NCBI GenBank assembly: GCA_001304875.1
Contig: BBZO01000025.1
Location: 1 to 53,061, forward strand
Direction: 5' to 3'
DNA length: 53,061 nucleotides
Source: Clostridia bacterium UC5.1-2E3
GTDB taxonomy: Bacteria; Bacillota; Clostridia; Lachnospirales; Lachnospiraceae
Part shown: positions 47,702 to 53,061 of the stretch, piece by piece
How the letters are laid out: each line of letters begins with the position of its first letter
Position numbering within the stretch: the stretch's first letter is position 1
Made by a program: the position numbers and the translations under genes
Notes under the pieces: generated by a model
The model's input: only the letters and a program-made list of their open reading frames with translations
The model's database searches: none
Told to the model about the DNA's origin: nothing

Positions 47702-49461
47702 ATTTAACGATCAACAAACAGCCCATTTCCGTCCCGGAGCACGACGATCCTGGAAGCCACCAGAAGGATCGGCATGCCGGTACCCACCTTATGCTTCTTA
47801 AAGGATATCAACGAGATCGCCGCCTGCCGCGTCTGTGTGGTGGAGGTAAAGGGCATCGAGCGTCTGGTGACTGCCTGCAACAACACGGTGCACGAAGGCA
47901 TGGAGGTCTTCACCAACACGGCACGGGTGCGGGAGGCCCGGAAGACCAACGTGGAGCTGATTCTTTCCCAGCACCACACCAACTGTCCCACCTGTATCCG
48001 CAGCGGCAACTGCACCCTGCAGAAGATCGCCAACGATTTAAACCTGGTGACCGACCGTTATAAGACAGAGTACGCGCCGGTCAACTGGACCCAGACCTTC
48101 CCCCTTTTCAAGGATGCGGGAAAATGTATCAAATGTATGCGCTGTGTCCAGATCTGTGACAAGATCCAGGGCCTGGGCATCTGGGACGTGGAGAAAACCG
48201 GTTCCCGAACCAACGTGGACGTGTCCTACAGCCGCGAGATCAAGATGTCCGACTGCGCGCTCTGCGGCCAGTGCATCACCCACTGTCCCACCGCGGCGCT
48301 GCAGGAGAGGGACGACGTCTCCAGGATTTTCGAGATGAGCGGGGATTTAAACAATCCCGACAAGATAACGGTCGTACAGATCGCTCCGGCGGTGCGCGCG
48401 GCCTGGGGCGAGGAGTTCGGCCTCTCCCGGGAGTATGCCACGGATAAACGACTGGTTGCGGCTTTACGGCGTATGGGATTCGACTATATATTTGACACCA
48501 ACTTCTCCGCCGATCTGACGATCATGGAGGAGGGCACGGAATTTCTCGAGCGCCTGGCCCACAGGGACGAACACAAGTGGCCCATGTTCACCTCCTGCTG
48601 CCCGGGATGGGTGCGCTTCTTAAAGTCCCAGTACCCGGACATGGTGGACAATCTCTCCACGGCCAAATCCCCGCAGCAGATGTTCGGCGCGGTGGCAAAG
48701 ACGTATTTTGCCAAAAAGCTGGGCGTGAGTCCCGAGAACATCACCTGCATCTCCGTGATGCCCTGTCTGGCGAAGAAGCAGGAGGCGGATCTGCGACCAT
48801 GTACTCAAGCGGCGCCAAGGACGTGGATTATGTGCTGACCACCCGCGAGATCTGCCGTCTGATCAAATCGGAGCAGATCAATGTGCACGCGCTTCCGGAG
48901 GAGGATTTTGATTCGCCCCTCGGCTCCGGCTCCGGGGCAGCCGTCATCTTCGGCGCCACCGGCGGCGTGATGGAGGCGGCGCTCCGCACCTGCTACAAGG
49001 TCGTGACCGGAAAGAACCCCTACGCCGACTCCTTCAGCAGTGTGCGCGGCCTGGACGGGTGGAAGGAGGCCGACTTCAACATCGGAGGCACCATCATCCA
49101 CACCGCGGTGGCCAGCGGTCTTGGCAACGCGCGGAAGCTGATCCGCGCCATCCGCAGCGGCTCCGTGCAGTATGATTTCGTGGAGATCATGGCATGTCCC
49201 GGCGGCTGCGCCGGAGGAGGCGGCCAGCCGATCCACGACGGCTGCGAGCTGGCTGGCGAGCGCGGGGAGAAGCTGTACCAGATTGACAAGAACAACCCGA
49301 TCCGCTTCTCGCACGAGAACCCGGACGTGATCACGCTCTACGAGGAGTATTTCGAGAAGCCCTGCTCACATCTGGCCCACGAGCTCCTGCACACAGACCA
49401 TCACGGCTGGGAGATGCCCCGGGCAGTGAAAATGGACGGGGATGTGACAGGTTACAGGTAG
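47695..49461 (+). CDS. hydA: [FeFe] hydrogenase, group A type (two frameshifts)
   Basis: A modular hydrogenase. It has an N-terminal 2Fe-2S domain (TLCFLKDINEIAACRVCVVE), a His-ligated 4Fe-4S (HHTNCPTCIRSGNC) and two 4Fe-4S clusters (CIKCMRCVQIC and CALCGQCITHCP). The H-cluster motifs are L1 TSCCPGWVRF, L2 MPCLAKKQEA and L3 EIMACPGGCAGGGGQP. Frame is lost near 47742 and near 48797, each by one base. The domain set and the GltD-like partner match the glutamate-synthase-linked (A2-like) group, whose physiological role is not well described. H2 is made or used in the cytoplasm; direction cannot be inferred. Confidence 0.93.
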
Positions 49462-49490
49462 ATCGCGGAAATTATATGGGAAATGACAGC

Positions 49491-49515
49491 GGGAAGGGAC
49501 ATCGGGTCCCTTCCC
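49491..49515. terminator. Hairpin between hydrogenase and convergent ATPase gene
   Basis: A 10-bp perfect stem gggaagggac/gtcccttccc with a 5-base loop, between convergent genes. No T-run follows on either side, so it may act poorly as an intrinsic terminator. Confidence 0.6.
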
Positions 49516-49536
49516 CGGAATTATATCAGAACATTA

Positions 49537-50834
49537 TTATACTCTGCCAATCTGGTCGATCGCATACAGCGGCAGGTTCAAAAGCCATTCCTCTTTTTTA
49601 TAGTCCGCCATGGATGTGCGGACAGAAATCTCCGGCGAAAATTTTTCCCGGTAGGTTTTCAGGCTCTTAGCTCTGAGATTGACCTCTGCCTTTACCTCAA
49701 CGGGAATAATCTGTTCGCCCGTATCAACGACAAAATCCACCTCACAGGAACCCCTGTCATTGGTGTAATAGTAAACCTCTAAATCTTCAACTGTTTTAAG
49801 CTGCTGACAGACATATTGCTCCGTAAGCGCACCTTTGAACTCAGTAAAAAGGCCATTGCCATCAAGCAGCGTGCGCTGACGCAGTCCAGCCATACACCCC
49901 AGAAGCCCCACATCTACCACAAACAGCTTAAATGCTTTCATATCTTCATATGCCCGCAGCGGAAGACCTGCCGCATTCACCCGGCTGACCTTATAGACAA
50001 GGCCGCAGTCACAAAGCCACATCATTGCAGTTTCGTATTCTTTTGCACGGGCGCTTCCCGGACCAGACCATAGACGAACTTCTTGTTTTCTCTGGCTAAT
50101 TGAGAAGGAATGCTGTTCCACAGCATGCGAAGCCTGGGAACGGCTGCGTTTGGCGCGTGTTTGGAAAAATCCTGTTCATAGGCAGCGAGGATTCGCTTTT
50201 GAATTTCACGGACCTCATTAAAGTCCTTATTCTCCGCAAAGCTTTGTACCGCTTCTGGCATACCGCCAACAAAATAATACTGCTTCAGCGCATCAATATA
50301 TGTCTGCTTAAAGTCCGTAATCATCCCAAAATCCTGCTTATCAAGAAGCTCTGCAAAACGTCCCCTGTCTGTTGCCATCAGAAACTCCTTAAAGGAAAAG
50401 GGATAAAGTCTTAAGAAATCCACCTTGCCCACGGGAAACGATGTGCCTTGATGCAAAGCAATTCCAAGCAAAGAGCCAGCGCATACAATGTGATACTGCG
50501 GGGCATTTTCGTAAAAATACTTAAGAGAAGCCAGGGCTCTCGGAACTTCCTGCACCTCATCGAAAATTACCAGAGAATTGTCAGGATCAATTTTCCGGCC
50601 CGCATACAGCTCCAGCCCCATAATTAATCGGTCTGTATCCAGATCAAAGGCAAATAACTCCGCCATTCTGGGATTTGCGTCAAAATTAATATATATCGTA
50701 TCAGCATACGCCTGTCTGCCAAACTCTTTCATCAGCCAGGTTTTTCCAACCTGCCGCGCGCCTTCAATGATCAAAGGTTTGCGGCGTTTGCTTTGTTTCC
50801 ATTTGTGCAGCTTTTCAATAGCAATCCGGTACAT
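49537..50834 (-). CDS. AAA-type ATPase with DUF4143 C-terminal domain (one frameshift)
   Basis: An AAA_14/DUF4143 protein. Walker A is in PLIIEGARQVGKTWLMKEFG, Walker B in SLVIFDEVQEVPRALASL, and HIVCAGSLLGIALHQ and FVGGMPEAVQSF follow. The DUF4143 part has DCGLVYKVSRVNAAGLPL and ends with a PD-(D/E)xK-like FVVDTGEQIIPVEVKAE. Frame is lost near 50060. The start at 50834 has ggagatga upstream. Such proteins are common and variable in gut anaerobes; function unknown, possibly linked to mobile-element control. Confidence 0.88.
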
Positions 50835-50960
50835 ATATTCATCTCCGTTATCACAATATAAGTACAGTATATCACGGTTTAACAAAAACAACAACGATCT
50901 TTTGTTGTTTTACCTGCATTTTTACGCCGAATTAAATGATCTTAATTTCTGATTTTCACC

Positions 50961-50984
50961 TAAAAAGCGGCGGCGGAGCATTCC
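50961..50984. repeat. Left copy of a 24-bp terminator-derived repeat
   Basis: taaaaagcggcggcggagca and the following ttcc match 52550-52573 with one mismatch. Only this one arm of the hairpin is present here; the other copy has both arms. The two copies flank the AlbA-type gene. Confidence 0.75.
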
Positions 50985-50985
50985 G

Positions 50986-52431
50986 TCAAACCGACACATA
51001 TTTCTGACGCTTACTCTTTGGCGCATCTGGAACTGTCAGACGAAGCTTTCCCATTTCCACCAATGGACGCAGATATTTTCTGACCACATAGGCAGGCGTT
51101 TCTATCCCCATATATTCTGCAATTTCAATGCGGCTCCTGGGTTCCCGGCAAAATTCCACAATTCTGCGCATCGGATCCGGCAGGACATATATAGTTTCCG
51201 GCACCTTTTCAACAGGATCATTATATAATGTTACCTTAAATACCCCGTGTCTGCTTTCAAAGACCGCCGGCTTAAGGCCCGCTCGTTCCATCTCGCTCCT
51301 GACTGTAGGAATACCGGAAAATCTGTTTTCAGTTCCCAGCATGACCTCCAATCCCCCCGCAATAAAAGGATTTCTTGTATCTGCGGCCACTTTCCCCAGA
51401 TCATTTATGGTTATCCGCCCATACAGTCCCCCAGGATTTTCCACCTCCATGCGGTCACGGTACAGCACAACGCGAATCGGCGAGTGATCCGTATGTATGC
51501 TGTAATCCCGGTGAATTAATGCATTTAAAATAATCTCGCGAACGGCTACCATCGGGTACTCACTTTTATCTGCACGTCTGCCGTCTTCATCCACGACTGT
51601 GGCGTTGCGTATATTCCGGCGGATGAACGCAAGCGTTCCCTCCAGCATCTGGCTCAGGGTTCCCTCAATCCGCTGATTATCAATAAATCGCTCCCCCATT
51701 TTTCCCCAATTCACCCACAGCTGTTCCATCGACTACCATGGCGGTCACGCTGAGCTGTGGAAAATATGCCTGCGGATATTCTCCCAGCATCATAATTCCC
51801 GCAACGGTAGGTTTTCCATGATCTGTGATCCCCTGCAGCTGCAGTATCTTTTCGTCTGGCAGATTGGCCAGATTCGGCTTTACTCTGCGAAGCCGGATGA
51901 AATATTCTGCAAGAGCATTTTTATCAAACGAATCCATATCAGCCCGCTCTACCGCGCGAAGCTCGTCCTGAATCTTCCGTTTGAACACTTCATAGCTGTA
52001 TATTTCATATTCCGTCATCGGCATATCCGCGTCTCCCACACGGATATAAGAGCCCCTCAATCTCCCGGCGCCTTATAAAAACAGGGCTTATCAAAAATAT
52101 CACATTCCGCAATCTCCGCGCTTACAATGATCCGGCCCTCAATTTCTGCAACCGTAAAAACAGGGCGGACCACCGGTTCCATCTGAAGAGCCTGGCTGGC
52201 AACTTTCGTCTGTAAATCCTGTGCATCATATACACCCGTAATCTCATAGTTATTTTTCTCATCTATGCCAAACAGAATAATTCCGCCGCCGCTCTGATTG
52301 GAAAAACTGGACAATGTATCATAGAGCTTTTCGGGCGTTCCTTTTCCGGCGCGTTTCAGCTCTATGTTCTGGCGTTCACATTTGTGGTGAATTACTTCCT
52401 GGACTAATTCTGCCAACTCAGTCGGTAACAT
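50986..52431 (-). CDS. AlbA-type ATP-binding protein (two frameshifts)
   Basis: The N-terminal AlbA_2 (Schlafen-like) domain has ERQNIELKRAGKGTPEKLYD and SNQSGGGIILFGIDEKNNYE. A HATPase_c_4-type part has VREIILNALIHRDYS and ENPGGLYGRITINDL. A winged helix (IEIAEYMGIETPAYVVRKYL) and a basic tail end the protein. Frame is lost near 52072 and 51725. Members of this group are often transcription regulators or mobile-element cargo. The gene is AT-rich and flanked by repeated terminator segments, suggesting it was inserted as a unit. Dyads upstream may be its own operator. Confidence 0.85.
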
Positions 52432-52467
52432 GAAATATCGCCTCCTTTTTATTAACAGAATAATACT

Positions 52468-52528
52468 TTAGTGAACACAAATCAAGATTTTTGTGAATTT
52501 TTGTTCACTAATTTTATTTTAGTAAACA
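52468..52528. promoter_or_regulatory. Inverted and direct ttagtgaaca sites upstream of the AlbA-type gene
   Basis: ttagtgaaca (52468-52477), its complement tgttcactaa (52502-52511) and ttagtaaaca (52519-52528). The first overlaps a likely promoter region (tattat on the minus strand near 52465). They may form an operator, perhaps bound by the gene's own product. Confidence 0.5.
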
Positions 52529-52549
52529 AAAAGTTAATTTTCATTTACT

Positions 52550-52587
52550 TAAAAAGCGGCAGCGGAGCATTCCTGCTCCGCCGCCGC
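52550..52587 (-). terminator. Intrinsic terminator of the collagen-like gene; right copy of the 24-bp repeat
   Basis: Stem gcggcagcggagca/tgctccgccgccgc (52556-52569/52574-52587) with one G-T wobble, followed on the minus strand by five T. Its lower half is the repeat also found at 50961-50984. Confidence 0.85.
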
Positions 52588-52621
52588 TCCTCCCGGATTC
52601 CCGGTGACAGCCCCGTAAAAA

Positions 52622-53061
52622 TCAGGTGCTTAAGATTCCGGCCGCTCTCAGACTTGCCAGCAGTGCGTTAAACTGCGTGACAACGTCCGCCGTGCTGGTC
52701 GCGTCCGCCACCGGCGATGCCGGGGTGAAGGTACCTGCCGCACCCGTATCTCCCCTGGGGATCACGAAGTCAAATACAGCCGCCTCGTTGGTTCCCGTGT
52801 TGGTGACCGTCGGGTTGGTTCCTGCAGCTCCGGCCGTCACCGTACCGACTGTGATGGTGGCCGCCGCGCCGGTGGGGCCGGTCGCTCCAGTGGCTCCCGT
52901 CGCACCGGTTGCTCCGGTCGCTCCTGCGGCACCTGCGGCTCCAGTTGCTCCAGAAGCTCCAGTGGCACCGGTCGGACCGGTCGGGCCAGTCGCTCCATCT
53001 GCACCGGCTGCTCCTGCCGCTCCAGTTGCTCCCGTCGCTCCCGTGGCTCCCGCCGTACCAG
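52622..53061 (-). CDS. Collagen-like GXT-repeat protein, 3' end (partial)
   Basis: The frame is open to the window edge, so the 5' end is missing. About 65 residues or more are G-x-y triplets rich in GAT and GPT, a pattern of glycosylated exosporium or surface filaments such as BclA. Then comes a globular tail with [39 protein letters not shown] and a C-terminal helix [16 protein letters not shown]. The globular tail would form a trimer as in BclA-type proteins. Strand and frame are clear; the full size is unknown. Confidence 0.9.
   Translation of the reverse strand, partial: GTAGATGATGATGAAGAAGADGATGPTGPTGATGASGATGAAGAAGATGATGATGATGATGPTGAAATITVGTVTAGAAGTNPTVTNTGTNEAAVFDFVIPRGDTGAAGTFTPASPVADATSTADVVTQFNALLASLRAAGILST

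Overview
The window looks like chromosomal DNA of an anaerobic Clostridia, most likely a Lachnospiraceae (Clostridium cluster XIVa) species. The evidence is the Firmicutes gene order gdpP-rplI-dnaB, a BirA-box biotin operon, an FMN riboswitch on ribU, a group-A-type [FeFe] hydrogenase next to a flavoprotein partner, and collagen-like surface proteins. The genus cannot be fixed from sequence alone.

Quality warning. About 27 genes, including rplI, mutS2, gdpP and the hydrogenase, carry at least one frameshift. Where I worked out the repair it is nearly always one missing base, often in a short G or C run (for example GGG read as GG, CCC read as CC). This is best explained by base-calling error, so I annotate such genes as whole CDS and note the break points.

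Layout. 1-383: a foldable intergenic element and T-rich DNA. 384-3464: biotin operon bioB-bioD-bioA (minus strand) with promoter and BirA operator. 3558-5652: accessory pocket with a Fic remnant, an Mrr-type restriction gene and a winged-helix remnant. 5734-9492: rlmD, yhaM and an HtrA-like gene lacking catalytic His and Asp. 9574-12818: a 55-bp repeat, mutS2 and an OmpR-type response regulator. 12817-15028: an insertion between this regulator and its histidine kinase (15040-16446), holding a SIR2-domain defence-type gene and a MITE-like element. 16543-20579: a MerR/zinc-ribbon/methyltransferase-like regulator facing a transporter-amidotransferase-GlcG operon.

20820-29916 is a long minus-strand run of housekeeping genes: tRNA methyltransferase, aminotransferase, Lrp regulator, VanW protein, exonuclease, endonuclease III, radical SAM protein, dCMP deaminase and Sua5. 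It begins downstream of a second, longer array of the 55-bp repeat. 30340-37963: riboswitch-controlled ribU, a collagen-like DUF4397 protein, a cell-wall amidase, gltS with ald, a YitT protein and a MerR-like protein. 38044-41664: a LysR regulator divergent from a YczE-like membrane protein and an Old-Yellow-Enzyme/FAD reductase. 41760-45619: dnaB, rplI, gdpP. 45856-49461: a NuoF-like/GltD-like flavoprotein and [FeFe] hydrogenase. 49537-53061: an AAA ATPase, an AlbA-type ATP-binding gene between repeated terminator halves, and the 3' end of a collagen-like gene running off the edge.

The best candidates for something new are the SIR2 cassette bounded by a 13-bp duplication at the two-component junction, the 55-bp repeat placed in the same orientation upstream of two unrelated genes, the foldable element at 25-123 with two mutually exclusive pairings, and the MerR-controlled operon.
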